Both the position numbers and the translations under genes were made by a program. The notes below the pieces were generated by a model, which had not been told where the DNA came from, did no database searches, and saw only the letters and a list, made by a program, of their open reading frames with translations. This document shows positions 1-9,661 of a stretch of DNA of 64,000 nucleotides, in pieces (position 1 is the first letter of the stretch; each line of letters starts with the position of its first letter). The stretch is from Albugo candida (taxonomy: Eukaryota > Oomycota > Peronosporomycetes > Albuginales > Albuginaceae). The stretch is from positions 372,001 to 436,000 of the forward strand of contig CAJNAR010000151.1 of assembly GCA_905220665.1 (NCBI GenBank), given 5' to 3'.

Positions 1-129
1 GATGTTGGGGAGCGAATGCAAAGACCGTAGAGAAACTTCATGTGACAGTATCCCTCAAGACGACAACATTCATCAAATAGAAATGCAGACTAAGCAAATA
101 AAAGAGGGTGAAGGTTTATTATTCTGACT

Positions 130-600
130 AATACTGGTGCGAAAACGGAGAAACTTCATTTTGCCTAGAAGGAAAAGGTGGATTTCAAAATAAAATCAAC
201 TTTGCTGTCTTGACAGACAATAACTTTGGGAATGATAGTCGCAGAAGTCTTGACCACCACTTGTGGTAATGCGCCTTTGTAGGTCTGGCTGAGATTAACA
301 GTCACGAGTGTGTCTTCCTGCCGTATATTGTTCGCAAGTGCTCAAGCATGGGCGATAAAACCAAATTTTTGCTCACTTCATAGAGCGGATTCAGGGTGTG
401 CAGGTTTGACTTGTAGAAAGACGACAACTCGCATGACAAAGCTGATGAACGTGAGGGATACATCGCGTGAACTTTGGAAGAAATGCAGTCAACTTGATCA
501 TGTCCCTATATAATGATAGTGATTGATATGGAATAGTCAACGAGTTCATACGTGAAATATTACACACATGATGAACCTGTTACAAAAGAAGTAGTCTTCT
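130..600 (+). pseudogene. Decayed purple-acid-phosphatase-like remnant
   Basis: Scattered pieces in shifting frames match the secreted phosphatase-like family found further right. Around 192-235 the reading gives KINFAVLTDNNFGNDS, aligning with the metal-motif II region of the family (FAVLTG...NDS in the copy at 19366-20390); an in-frame stop lies just upstream near 165. A piece near 340-360 reads CSSMGDKTKF, like YSSIDPMAKF of the same copy, and near 552-580 VKYYTHDE resembles its C-terminal HVYYHTYNE. Several stops and shifts separate the pieces, so it is not translatable. It looks closest to the 19.4-20.4 kb copy. Alignment was by eye only. Confidence 0.5.
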
Positions 601-1740
601 TGGACAGACGAATAGCTCAACCAGCGCAAATTTACAGCTGCCTGACACAGTCGAAAACTTTTGTATAAGCTGTTTTTATCCTTTTTTCCATCATATAACA
701 CACTGCCTCAAGGCCTTCGTCTTCTAATCTGAGCTTTCTTGTAGAGCCCGAATCAGCGTGCAGAATTGTACTCTAGTAATGCGTCCACGTGGAGAGATTG
801 TTTGAGTGCCCATTCTATGACGAAGTTGTTAACAAATAATTTTTGCATTTTTGATCCGAGCTTTGTTACAGACAAACGTCACTTCTGATTATAAATACTA
901 CTCACTGTAACATTCTACAGAATCGCGATGGAACCATGCATTCAGTAACTTGCCGCATCGGTAATAATCGCATCAAGGTTGCAGAATACGTTAAGATTCG
1001 GCTGTTTCCATCCGTCGCATTGCAGATTGGGAACATCCAATGCAATCGAGATACAGCGCAGTGCTATCCGAGTACACCATCTCATGAACGCCAACATATT
1101 TACGAATGCTAATACCACAGCAAATTTGGTCGTATTTAAGTGGAGGGAACGCTGAAGGAGCTATCGTCCAGACACGACTGCTTGAATCGATGCGATCCTG
1201 AATCCTGCAAGGTCAAGAGCAATGACGTGTTGATCCTTCTAGGCGAGTCCAAAATCACGTGCACCTCCAATTGATTTACTTGGCGTGTTGCCTTCGAGAT
1301 GACTGATAGCTGACTATTCCTGCTTGACAATGAACGATGCTATACGTGCGACTATAAATGTTTGTAATATAACCAATTTGGCCAACAACTACAAATTTCC
1401 AAACTCCCCCAATGTTGCTGAAACGAAGGTATCCATTTGTGAACTTGCACATTCGACGACTGCAAATTGGTTGGAATGCTACACATTTAGATAGGCAGTG
1501 CTGTGTATACGAGCCTCATTGGGTTGATGTTGAAGGGCACGCTGTAATTCTTCTGATAGCGTAGAAGCTTGATGCTCGATTAGTATAGTCTTCATACATG
1601 TTGTGCCCTTGGCAAGGAGCGGCACGATACGGATGATGAGTCGAATAACAAGAAGGAGAGTGCCAGAGTCGTGCCAATGCCACCTCAGCATGTTTTAATT
1701 TGACATCAGGAACGAACGTCGTCGAAAAGACCAGTTATTT
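601..1740. other. No gene recognised
   Basis: Only short open frames without family resemblance, signal peptide or convincing splice signals. No tRNA, repeat array or transposon domain recognised. Confidence 0.4.
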
Positions 1741-1859
1741 CTCCAGCCCACCTCAACACCACTCATTTGGGATGCGTTTGGGTCGATCGGACTACGCGGA
1801 GAACATAAAGTGATAGATTGTTCTTGGCCACACGATATCGTATTCCTCATAGATCTCGG

Positions 1860-2140
1860 CTTAAAGAACTAATTGTAGGCATCGAAGAGGGCGGAGGTTT
1901 CTTCTTGGGCCATAATGAGTGTATTTTGAATCAAACTTACACTCGTCAGTGATGCGCCCATATTCTGGAAGAAATGGATAGCTATAAAGTTTTGTGCTCT
2001 TTCTGATGAAAATTTACTGGACGGAGAACGATACAAATTTCAAGCGTCCTTTTCTCGTCGAAATGCTAACCGTTCACCAGATACTCATTCACAAAGTCCC
2101 TTTGAGGCAAAAGCAAATACACCACGTCATTTTTATAGTG
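1860..2140 (-). pseudogene. N-myristoyltransferase C-terminal remnant (copy A)
   Basis: The plus-strand text around 1885-2030 (cataatgagtg... through ...ttactggacgg) tracks the intact NMT gene at 7070-7200 base for base over long runs, and 2075-2135 gives on the minus strand DVVYLLLPQRDF, matching DVEHLLLPRKGV of the intact protein. Frame is lost in between. It lies between two phosphatase-like units, in the same convergent position as the intact NMT has to the phosphatase-like gene at 5031. It is best explained as a duplicate that decayed. Boundaries are approximate. Confidence 0.6.
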
Positions 2141-2480
2141 GGATAAGTCATACAGTATTTTTCGCGAATTGCGTTCTCATTATTCCAAAACCAATAGCGC
2201 GGATAATAGACTTTTCGCACAAAGAAATCGTTTGCTGCTGCCGCATGCCCAAATGCTTGATATAACATGAACGCCCATCTATTCCAGGCTTCTCTTAAGG
2301 ATCTTGACATGACTACACTGCTAATAATCAATATCCTTCTTGAGTCAGTACGGTACCCAAATTGCGGAGAACCATATTATATCCTGACATTGCGTAGCAA
2401 AGAATTGTCTGTCAAAAAGTCTAGCGCATGATTGTTTTGCAATGCAACACTAACACGAGTTAAAAGATCAACAAATGTTC

Positions 2481-2497
2481 TCTCATTCTCAAATTTG
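2481..2497 (+). promoter_or_regulatory. Oomycete-type core promoter (Inr/FPR-like)
   Basis: TCTCATTCTCAAATTTG lies 24 bp before the start codon at 2521. It agrees at about 14 of 16 positions with the published oomycete start-site consensus GCTCATTYYNCAWTTT, as I remember it. Near-identical copies precede three other genes of this family. Transcription start at this site is inferred. Confidence 0.6.
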
Positions 2498-2520
2498 CAT
2501 CTTTCCGGTCACACCGACGC

Positions 2521-3665
2521 ATGAAGAAATTTTGGACATTATTATCTCTCATATTATGCAACCTTTTCCAGTCGGGGAAGGTCACGACTTCACCAGACGA
2601 GTCGGATAGATTTGGGTCTCTAGAAAGCATACATGCCAGGGTCGACATGCTGGTACCTGGCGAGGATATAACAGGACGGATAGTCAGGTTCAAACGGCTT
2701 GGAGACAATCCTTCAATATCTCAAGTGGTGGTAGCGCCGAATACGGGAACGGTACCCTATCGGCTAGTTGATATGAAGATAAAAAAAACATGGAAATTGG
2801 AAGTATTGTGAAATTTGTTGTACTGGGTAAGGCGAGTACTGCAAAGGATAATGAAAAGCCAGAAATGCACGGGTTTCATGCAGCCATCGGAGACAAGCTT
2901 GTATCTCTAAAAGATGAGATCGACTTTGTTGTCATGACGGGAAATAACTTCCTCGATAGAGGAGTACAGAACTGTGATGATCCGCAATGGGAGAAAGTGT
3001 GGTTTAAGCGTCTCAGAGTGAAAGACTTGAACGTGCCGTGGTTCACGGTTTTGGGTGAATCTGATGTGCGTGGTAATCCTTCAGCACAATATTCCTTTCA
3101 CAAATGTGAAGGCAAGGAAGAGATGTCCAAGTACTGGGTGACTCCCAGTACAGATTATTTTCTCGAGATAAACCAAAATATCAGAATATTCTTTCGCAAC
3201 ACCAACAACAAAGATCCAACATCAATAAATAGAATTTCACACGGGATATCTGAGACTCGTTCGAACATTGTGATCGGGCATCACCCCATCCATAAATTAG
3301 CGCTCCATGACCACATGTGTTCACTTCAATCGAACAGCGAGGGACCACGTGAGTCAAATCTCCGAACTTACATATGCGGTCATGAGCCCATATTAAATCA
3401 TGTTGTGGAAGACGAAAAGTCTCGTATTAATGTTGGAACAAGTGGAGGTTTACTGACATGGAGTTACAGGGACTACTTCGCAATGAATGGAACATATTGT
3501 CTTGGAGAGACACGAATGGCATCGTACAGTGATATACCATATGGCTTTGCAGTTGTTACCGTCGCAAGCAACGATGACACCAAGCTGGTAGAATTTTTCG
3601 CATACCATCGAAGAGGTAATGGGATATTTTATTGGGAAGATCCGGTTCGGCAAGTCCTCTACTGA
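2521..3665 (+). pseudogene. Secreted phosphatase-like protein 1, one frameshift
   Basis: Metallophosphatase-fold protein of the tartrate-resistant/purple acid phosphatase type. The N-terminus MKKFWTLLSLILCNLFQSG is a good signal peptide. Reading is open from 2521 to an A8 run (2781-2788), then continues in the -1 frame to a stop at 3665. Allowing one missing base there gives exactly the same spacing as the intact paralogue at 5031. Motifs are degenerate: GKAS replaces GDxG, GNNFL replaces GDNFY, GESD replaces GNHD, GHHP is kept, GHEP replaces GHxH. So at least four of the usual metal ligands are absent and phosphatase activity is unlikely. Sequencing error, slippage at the A run, or true pseudogenisation all remain possible. 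Confidence 0.7.
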
Positions 3666-3984
3666 TAAAGTGCATCTTCCGTTAGACTCCTAATGATGAT
3701 TACCTTCTAACCGGCTAAACTTCTTTCCTTTTGATTGTATGGCAAAGCGCCTAAAAGCTTCGCCATGCTTGAATGTAGCCTGCCTGAGTCTTACACATAT
3801 TCAATCCTGAATCAGCCGAACCAAACCAGCTGCAATGACTTTTGTGATTTTAACATTGATGAGCGCTGTCACCATCGGAATCACTTCTTGTTCGATTTGA
3901 ATTAAAACTCTACGGGAGAGATCATTGTTGCGAGCCGGATGAGCTGATTGTTACAAAGTTGTCGATAGAGTTTCGCAAACGATT

Positions 3985-3995
3985 GGGGGGGGGGG
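3985..3995. repeat. G11 homopolymer
   Basis: A run of eleven G residues in the spacer between phosphatase-like copy 1 and NMT remnant B. No function is suggested; it is a likely site of length polymorphism or base-calling error. Confidence 0.7.
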
Positions 3996-4131
3996 CAAAT
4001 TCGCGAAAATGAATCATGTATGATATAAGCAATAAGATCGCGTTGTGTGCAGAATCGTAAGTGAGTTGATGTAGATGATCCTACGACATGGCCTAATCAA
4101 GTAGGAAGTCAACTATTCATCGAAACGCACG

Positions 4132-4550
4132 TCAATGCAAACAAAGTCGACTCGCACTGAGACGCAACTGGATAAGCCATGGACCAGACAATGCTCGCCA
4201 TACGCGGACATCACCAACAAGACAATTGATACCACAAGACACCATCGCCCGCACAGAGGCTTGCTTCCTTGACGACGTCAGCATTATTCCTGACTGAAAG
4301 AACGTTACGTCAAAGTCTGCTTGTTTTGCCATAATGGGTGCATCACGAGTCATTGGTGCCGTCACATATTGGCAATAATACACAGCATCCAGCTTTCTGT
4401 ACTATTTTTGACGATGATACTGGACTGCCAGCTTCGCTTTCCTTGTCAGATTGTGAATAATTCACCAGATCGTAATTCACAAAGCCAGTTTGAGGTACTG
4501 GCGGCATTCAGATGAAAGCACTTAATGTACTCACGCAAATTTGCGGTCGG
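4132..4550 (-). pseudogene. N-myristoyltransferase C-terminal remnant (copy B)
   Basis: The minus strand encodes AQMTRDAPIMAKQADFDV-like text corresponding to LMHDALIMAKQEDFDV of the intact NMT, and the plus-strand DNA from about 4135 to 4550 aligns with 6895-7345 (shared tgctcgccatacgcggacat, gatgatactggac, cagatgaaa blocks). Frameshifts and substitutions destroy the conserved GDG motif near the C-terminus. It is convergent with phosphatase-like copy 1, the same layout as the intact pair at 5031/6908. The N-terminal two thirds of NMT are absent. Confidence 0.7.
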
Positions 4551-4988
4551 GATCCATCAAATAAAGGCTAGTCGTCAATCGGGTGGAGATAAGCTTCAGA
4601 ATGTTGCTCGTTGCCACATCCACGAATGCATGATGTAAACATGTAGCTGTCGGATATTCATTCTGTAGTTCACCTAGTACGGATGCTCAAGTTGCAAAAG
4701 TAGAAATGGACCGAAGATGCGAATTTGTTATCATTTGCGTCTTATTTGACGCAGGCAGCAAACAATAACATCCTGTCGATCAATGCAATAAATTTGCCGT
4801 CATATTTGCTATAAGATGTTCAAAATGATCAATCAATATCCTTCGATCATCGATAAGGTTCACACATTAAGAAAACATTCTAGACCAGAATCAGATGATA
4901 TTCGTATCACTTATGAGTTGCACTTCGAATCTTGCATTCCCGTTTCACAGTGCAACATTGGGAAAATTCGGAATATCAACAAGTAAGA

Positions 4989-5004
4989 CCTCATTCTCGA
5001 AATT
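4989..5004 (+). promoter_or_regulatory. Oomycete-type core promoter (Inr/FPR-like)
   Basis: CCTCATTCTCGAAATT lies about 27 bp before the start at 5031 and is followed by GCATCT...TGTGCTCA, text shared with the promoters at 2481 and 17813 (minus). It is consistent with the oomycete initiator element. Confidence 0.55.
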
Positions 5005-5030
5005 GCATCTCTGTGCTCACACTGTAAAGC

Positions 5031-6188
5031 ATGATGAATTCATGGACAATGATTTCTCTCATTTTATGCAACTTTTTTCGATCGGGAAACCTCATGAGGC
5101 CGCCTTCCAAACCAGTAGAAAAACTGACTCTTGAATGTATGAAACCTCAACGCAACCAGTCTGTAATGGATGAGCATGTGCAAAATCGAGAGGTTGAATT
5201 TGTTGCGTATAATGAACTCAAATCTACAGTGAGGGTAACGCAGGGTAAAGACAATTTACCTTATTCGCGAGTCAAAATGAAGACATACAAACCGATAGAA
5301 GAAGAAAATGTGATTAGATTCATTGTACTCGGTAATGCTGGTGTTCCAAATTATCATGTAGGTATGAAATTTGAAGGGATTCATGCGGCTATCGGAGACA
5401 AGCTTGTCTCTTTGAAAGATAATATCGACTTTGTTGTCATGACGGGCGATAACTTCCTGGGTAAAGGAGTATGGGGCTGTGATGATCCGCAATGGGAGGA
5501 AGTGTGGTTCGAGCGTCTCAGAGTGGAAGAATTGGGCGTGCCATGGTTCACGGTTTTGGGTGACAGAGATATGCTCGGTGATGCTTCAACACAATATAAT
5601 TTCCACAAATGTGAAGGGAAGGAAAGGATGTCCAAGTACTGGATCACTCCCAGTGAAAATTATTTGCTTGTGGTAGACGAAACCGTCAAAATGTTTTTTC
5701 TCAACACGAACAAGAAAATATCAAAACCCAACATGGAGCCTATATTAACAATGTTAACAAGATGGAATGTGGGCCTTGTGATCGGACATCATCACATCGA
5801 TAACCCGGTACACTATGACGGAACGGCTTTATTGCGATCGGACATTATAGCATTGCGCAGCAGACATTTTGAAACTTACATAAGCGGCCACGATCCTGTA
5901 TTGAAACATGTTAAGGAAGCCCAAAGATCTCATATTACTGTTGGGACAAGTGGTGGTTTGATGACCTGTAGTTATAGCGATTGTCCGGACGCTGTTACAA
6001 TGGATAAAACGGATGGCCGTGAAACAGAACGAATGGAAGTTTTGAATGAGAAATCGTACGGCTTCGCAGTTGTTACCGTTCAGAAGGAGAAAATGAAAAA
6101 TGTCGTCCAATTTTTCAAATATGTCGACAACAGTTATGGATCTTTTTATTGGGATGAGACGAGCAAACAAGAACTCTACTCGCCCTAG
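5031..6188 (+). CDS. Secreted pseudo-purple-acid-phosphatase 2
   Basis: Intact 385-residue protein. Residues 1-19 (MMNSWTMISLILCNFFRSG) form a likely signal peptide, so it should be secreted. Residues 95-380 follow the tartrate-resistant acid phosphatase order: motif I GNAG at about 101 (family GDxG), motif II GDNFL at 139 (family GDNFY, so the iron-binding Tyr is lost), motif III GDRD at 177 (family GNHD), motif IV GHHH at 252 (His kept), motif V GHDP at 286 (family GHxH, second His lost). Shared family blocks include VPWFTVLG and YGFAVVTV. Loss of several of the seven metal ligands predicts no classical phosphatase activity. A ligand-binding or decoy role is speculation. No intron is needed. 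It is convergent with the intact NMT gene. Confidence 0.85.
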   Translation: MMNSWTMISLILCNFFRSGNLMRPPSKPVEKLTLECMKPQRNQSVMDEHVQNREVEFVAYNELKSTVRVTQGKDNLPYSRVKMKTYKPIEEENVIRFIVLGNAGVPNYHVGMKFEGIHAAIGDKLVSLKDNIDFVVMTGDNFLGKGVWGCDDPQWEEVWFERLRVEELGVPWFTVLGDRDMLGDASTQYNFHKCEGKERMSKYWITPSENYLLVVDETVKMFFLNTNKKISKPNMEPILTMLTRWNVGLVIGHHHIDNPVHYDGTALLRSDIIALRSRHFETYISGHDPVLKHVKEAQRSHITVGTSGGLMTCSYSDCPDAVTMDKTDGRETERMEVLNEKSYGFAVVTVQKEKMKNVVQFFKYVDNSYGSFYWDETSKQELYSP

Positions 6189-6907
6189 AAAACGATCTCC
6201 TAGGGTTAGATTGAAGTAATTTCTTGCAAGCTACAGCTCTTTCTCTGAGATTTTGATTTGAGTAATTACATTCTCCAAAATTTTTGTATTCGAGTGCTAG
6301 ATCGTTACTGACACATTGCCGTTGTGGTGAAATATTACACCTTCAATTGCTGTACCGTTTCATGAGCTCTAACTCGTACTTTGGTTTACAGCTCTCATCA
6401 AAAAACGCTTGTTTACTGAGACCAGAAGCGCTAAACTGGAGGGAGTTGATTGTCAAGTAATCAATAGCATTCCATATCATGTTATGGCCGTGTCGATGTA
6501 ACCCTTCATCACGCTATATCGCTTGATCGAATCCACGTGAGAGTTACCGTTGCTCAAATTACACCGCCTAGTCAGTTGATGATGTTGAACCTTTCAACGG
6601 TGGCTTTTGATCGACAGATATCTTAACCGTAGGCGGTCTGGTGGAAAGTCTGAGCAACGTATAATTGCACGCTGCGATTCTATCGTCGGCTCTACATTTC
6701 TTGAGTGCAGGCAATATATTGAGTTGAAGTTTTAAGATTGTATGGCAATGAGATCGTGGCGTGTGCAGGAATCTAAGTACTCGCCGCAAAGTACCTTTAT
6801 GAGAATGCTTAATCAAGTATGAAACCAACCAAATATGTGAAAAGCACGTCAGTTCATCGAAAGATTCTATTCTTCGTTCAATTCAATTGAAGCAACTCGC
6901 ATATTCA

Positions 6908-8185
6908 CTAACACAACACGAGCCCCACTTTATCGCTCGCCATACGCGGACATCGCCAGTTGAACAAATAATAACGCAAATCGCCATCGCCAGGACAGAA
7001 TCTTAGTTCCTTGAAAATCTCAGCGTTGTTCATTAATGAAAGAGCATTGAACACATCAAAGTCTTCTTGCTTCGCCATGATGAGTGCATCATGCATCAAA
7101 TTTGTAAGCGTCATTGATGTCGCCACATTGTAAAATGAATACACTGCATTCAACTTTTTGTGTTTTTCATGACCGATGATACTGGACGGAAGGTGATAAA
7201 AGCTGCAAAAGTCGGTGATTTTGTCGGATTCTGACTTCTCAACCACGTAGGAGCTCACAACGCCCTTTCGAGGTAAGAGCAAATGCTCCACGTCTTTTTC
7301 TTCCATCACAGGAGTCAGATGAAATTGCTCGAGATACTTTCGCAACATGTTTGTTACTTGAGGCACATCTTTTCTTTCCATTAGTCGAAGCCCACAAGTC
7401 AGTGGTGCGGATGGTAACTTGTACCCTTTGATGAGTCCGCTCATCGTCATGTGATTTGGAAGACGAGAAAACCCGACTTCGACCAGTTTTTTAGGGTTCA
7501 ATGAGCGATGAAAGTATCGACATTGAGATACCGGCATCGGTAGAATCACACCGGCTGTGTACACTGCCTGCCATACATTCTTCAAATTGACGCGACGTGT
7601 TAATTCTTTAATCAAAACTGGTGCCAGTCGTTTTGTGCGCAGTTTTTTGTGGACACATAAGAAATTGATCTCTGCTACATCCAGATAGTGCTGATACACA
7701 CGAACGCGTGCGGGTATACCACTGATAAACGCCATCAACTTGTTTGTTTTCTCGTTCCGCACACCGATATGCCACTCGGTATTGTACCCTGGTACCAATA
7801 GAGCCCATCTTAGGAAATCGATCGAATAATCGAAGCGAAATGTATTGCCGTCATCTTCGACGTAGTTTTCTGTTAATAACTGATACACTTCTTGCGTTTG
7901 TGTATCATCAGTTAAGTCGATAACAACCCACTCAAAGCCTTGAGGCATGGCGTAAGGCTGCGAACGCACTTGTGTGACATCTCGATTCGGCTTTATAGCC
8001 TCATGTTCCCCTGGATATTCATCTAGTTTCGGGACGGGTTGAGTATTCCAGAATGCATGGTCCCCTTGAGTTTTCTTCGCTTTAACTTTATCAGAAGTTG
8101 TCGCATCACTCAATTGCTGTATGATGCGAAGAAACTCTTCTTGTTCCGATAGTTTCTTTGCCTCCGATTCGCTGGATTCGCTCAT
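6908..8185 (-). CDS. NMT1: Glycylpeptide N-tetradecanoyltransferase (N-myristoyltransferase)
   Basis: 425 residues, single exon, the usual NMT length. It transfers myristate from myristoyl-CoA to N-terminal glycines in the cytosol. The N-terminus carries the family's DHAFWNTQPVPK block (residues 42-53), which opens the catalytic core. The first NMT signature EINFLCVHKKLR is at 173-184 and the second, here FCPGDGDLRYYLFNW, lies near the C-terminus. The protein ends ...KVGLVLC; in this family the C-terminal carboxylate takes part in catalysis, and the spacing to the end is normal. The start at 8185 is the first ATG and gives the short acidic leader typical of the family. Three decayed copies lie nearby, so this is probably the functional parent. 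Confidence 0.93.
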   Translation of the reverse strand: MSESSESEAKKLSEQEEFLRIIQQLSDATTSDKVKAKKTQGDHAFWNTQPVPKLDEYPGEHEAIKPNRDVTQVRSQPYAMPQGFEWVVIDLTDDTQTQEVYQLLTENYVEDDGNTFRFDYSIDFLRWALLVPGYNTEWHIGVRNEKTNKLMAFISGIPARVRVYQHYLDVAEINFLCVHKKLRTKRLAPVLIKELTRRVNLKNVWQAVYTAGVILPMPVSQCRYFHRSLNPKKLVEVGFSRLPNHMTMSGLIKGYKLPSAPLTCGLRLMERKDVPQVTNMLRKYLEQFHLTPVMEEKDVEHLLLPRKGVVSSYVVEKSESDKITDFCSFYHLPSSIIGHEKHKKLNAVYSFYNVATSMTLTNLMHDALIMAKQEDFDVFNALSLMNNAEIFKELRFCPGDGDLRYYLFNWRCPRMASDKVGLVLC

Positions 8186-8761
8186 CGCACAATTATGGTA
8201 ATGGTAGAACTGATTGGATCGTAGTGAGTAAATGCTACATTTCTATTGGTACATAATCACATACAGGGCGCACAGATAAGGTACGTGTTGACAGCTTTAC
8301 TCACATAGCACCGGATCACATCCAGTAATAATTGGAGCTGCTCGCACATTAGCTCAGCGATTTTTGCAACAAACTCTACGCATAGCCTGACATCTTTAAC
8401 ATTCTTAAATAGAAATTAATCTACTCGTGGCCACCCCATGTGATTTTCCTTATTCCGACTGGTCGCGTCGACCAATGTCAAACGGAAGTATTCATGTTGT
8501 TGCCTCTTCCATTCTGATGTCTGAGATCACGTATATAATTGTGATATTTCTTTTCGTCCTGGCAGGGTGGGCGTCTACCAAATTGCCACGAGCTCAAGCC
8601 TACCTGCACTACTACGATAACGGTCTCAATATAATTTATTACTGGTCACTTTTACCGCGCACTGTACGGTAACGTGTTAAGTTTCTTCAGACTTACATAC
8701 TAATGTTATGTATACAACTAAAACTCCTACCAAAACCACAAGCATCATCCTCGACACTGTC

Positions 8762-9661
8762 TTAAGGCTCTTCTTTGGATGTATTTCGATCCCACGGATC
8801 TGCTTTCTTGCTTCTGCATGAAAACACTCCGGAAGTTGTACTTTGCCCGATTCGAGCTCTGCATAATGGACAGTGCGACTGGAAAAGGAGCCATTCGAAC
8901 ACACAGCCGCGATGAAAAATATGGCTGCACGGTAATGCAACCACTTTCGTTTCATCCGTTAAATCCGTTTGCTTTACAGAGTGGCTGAGAGTCATAAGAG
9001 GGTTTTCGCAAGCATCCACGTCTTCCATACAAATGCTGCAATGAGAGTTATCGTATCCGTCCGATTTGGACTGAAAAGTCATCAGATGGGAAGATAGATT
9101 TGATTGGTAGTTATCAACAAAAATCTGTAAAACGGATCGACGATGCAGTGGATTCTGGACGCCCAAGAATTCATAAAGTTTAGGAGGTAAATGCTGACGT
9201 GCGCTCAAACACTTCATCACTTTGCCGGGTAGTAAGACACATCGCAACAAGTGGAGAAGCATAGACTCAAACTTCTGTGTGCGCTCTTCAATAGCATCTT
9301 GTGACGTGGACCACAATAAACGCTTTTTCGGAAAACATGCAGCCAAATAGTCCCGGACAGCTTCACATGCGCCGCAGCACTTGGAACTCGTACATAGAGC
9401 AGATTCAGTGATATCATTCTTAAACGCGTCAAATTCGTTATAACGATGGGAGACCGTCCAGCTCTCCGTATTAATCGCATTGGACACCTCACAATGATAG
9501 ACAACATGATCATCTTCAACGGAGGTATCAGTTATAGCAACGTTGAGCGATAAACCTCGACGAGCACTTGTAATTGCTTCTTGCATGGGCAATATCCGCA
9601 TGCGCGGACCGTCATCACGATTTACCGATGCATTGGGCTCCATAAAAACCGAAAAATTCAT
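8762..9661 (-). CDS. PX-domain RING-H2 protein 1
   Basis: 299 residues. Residues about 35-165 look like a PX phosphoinositide-binding domain: RYNEFDAFKNDI (73-84) followed by the FPKKRLL segment (110-116) and the helical ERTQKFESML block. Residues 208-267 form a C3H2C3 RING-H2 finger: CSIC, then a long loop, PCSHIFHRGC and CPLC, the E3 ubiquitin-ligase type. A membrane-associated ubiquitin ligase on endosomal membranes is inferred. A paralogue lies at 21531-22424 in the opposite orientation with the same domain order. The start at 9661 (MNFSVFMEP) aligns with the paralogue's MNYSTLIEP. Confidence 0.85.
   Translation of the reverse strand: MNFSVFMEPNASVNRDDGPRMRILPMQEAITSARRGLSLNVAITDTSVEDDHVVYHCEVSNAINTESWTVSHRYNEFDAFKNDITESALCTSSKCCGACEAVRDYLAACFPKKRLLWSTSQDAIEERTQKFESMLLHLLRCVLLPGKVMKCLSARQHLPPKLYEFLGVQNPLHRRSVLQIFVDNYQSNLSSHLMTFQSKSDGYDNSHCSICMEDVDACENPLMTLSHSVKQTDLTDETKVVALPCSHIFHRGCVFEWLLFQSHCPLCRARIGQSTTSGVFSCRSKKADPWDRNTSKEEP

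Noticed and set aside
2089..2331. Minus-strand frame with Trp/Tyr-rich text (WAFMLYQAFGHAAAAND)
   Set aside because: Only its last residues correspond to the NMT remnant, in another frame; the rest matches nothing I recognise and follows no gene structure.
4895..5134. Plus-strand frame starting upstream of phosphatase-like copy 2
   Set aside because: It overlaps the signal-peptide codons of copy 2 in another frame and contains the promoter motif; not coding.
8677..8955. Minus-strand frame with a signal-like start and a C-terminal membrane helix (MMLVVLVGVLVVYITLV)
   Set aside because: Its first two thirds overlap the RING-finger codons of the PX-RING gene in another frame; the RING reading is clearly the real one. 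The hydrophobic end could only matter if an unseen splice joined it.
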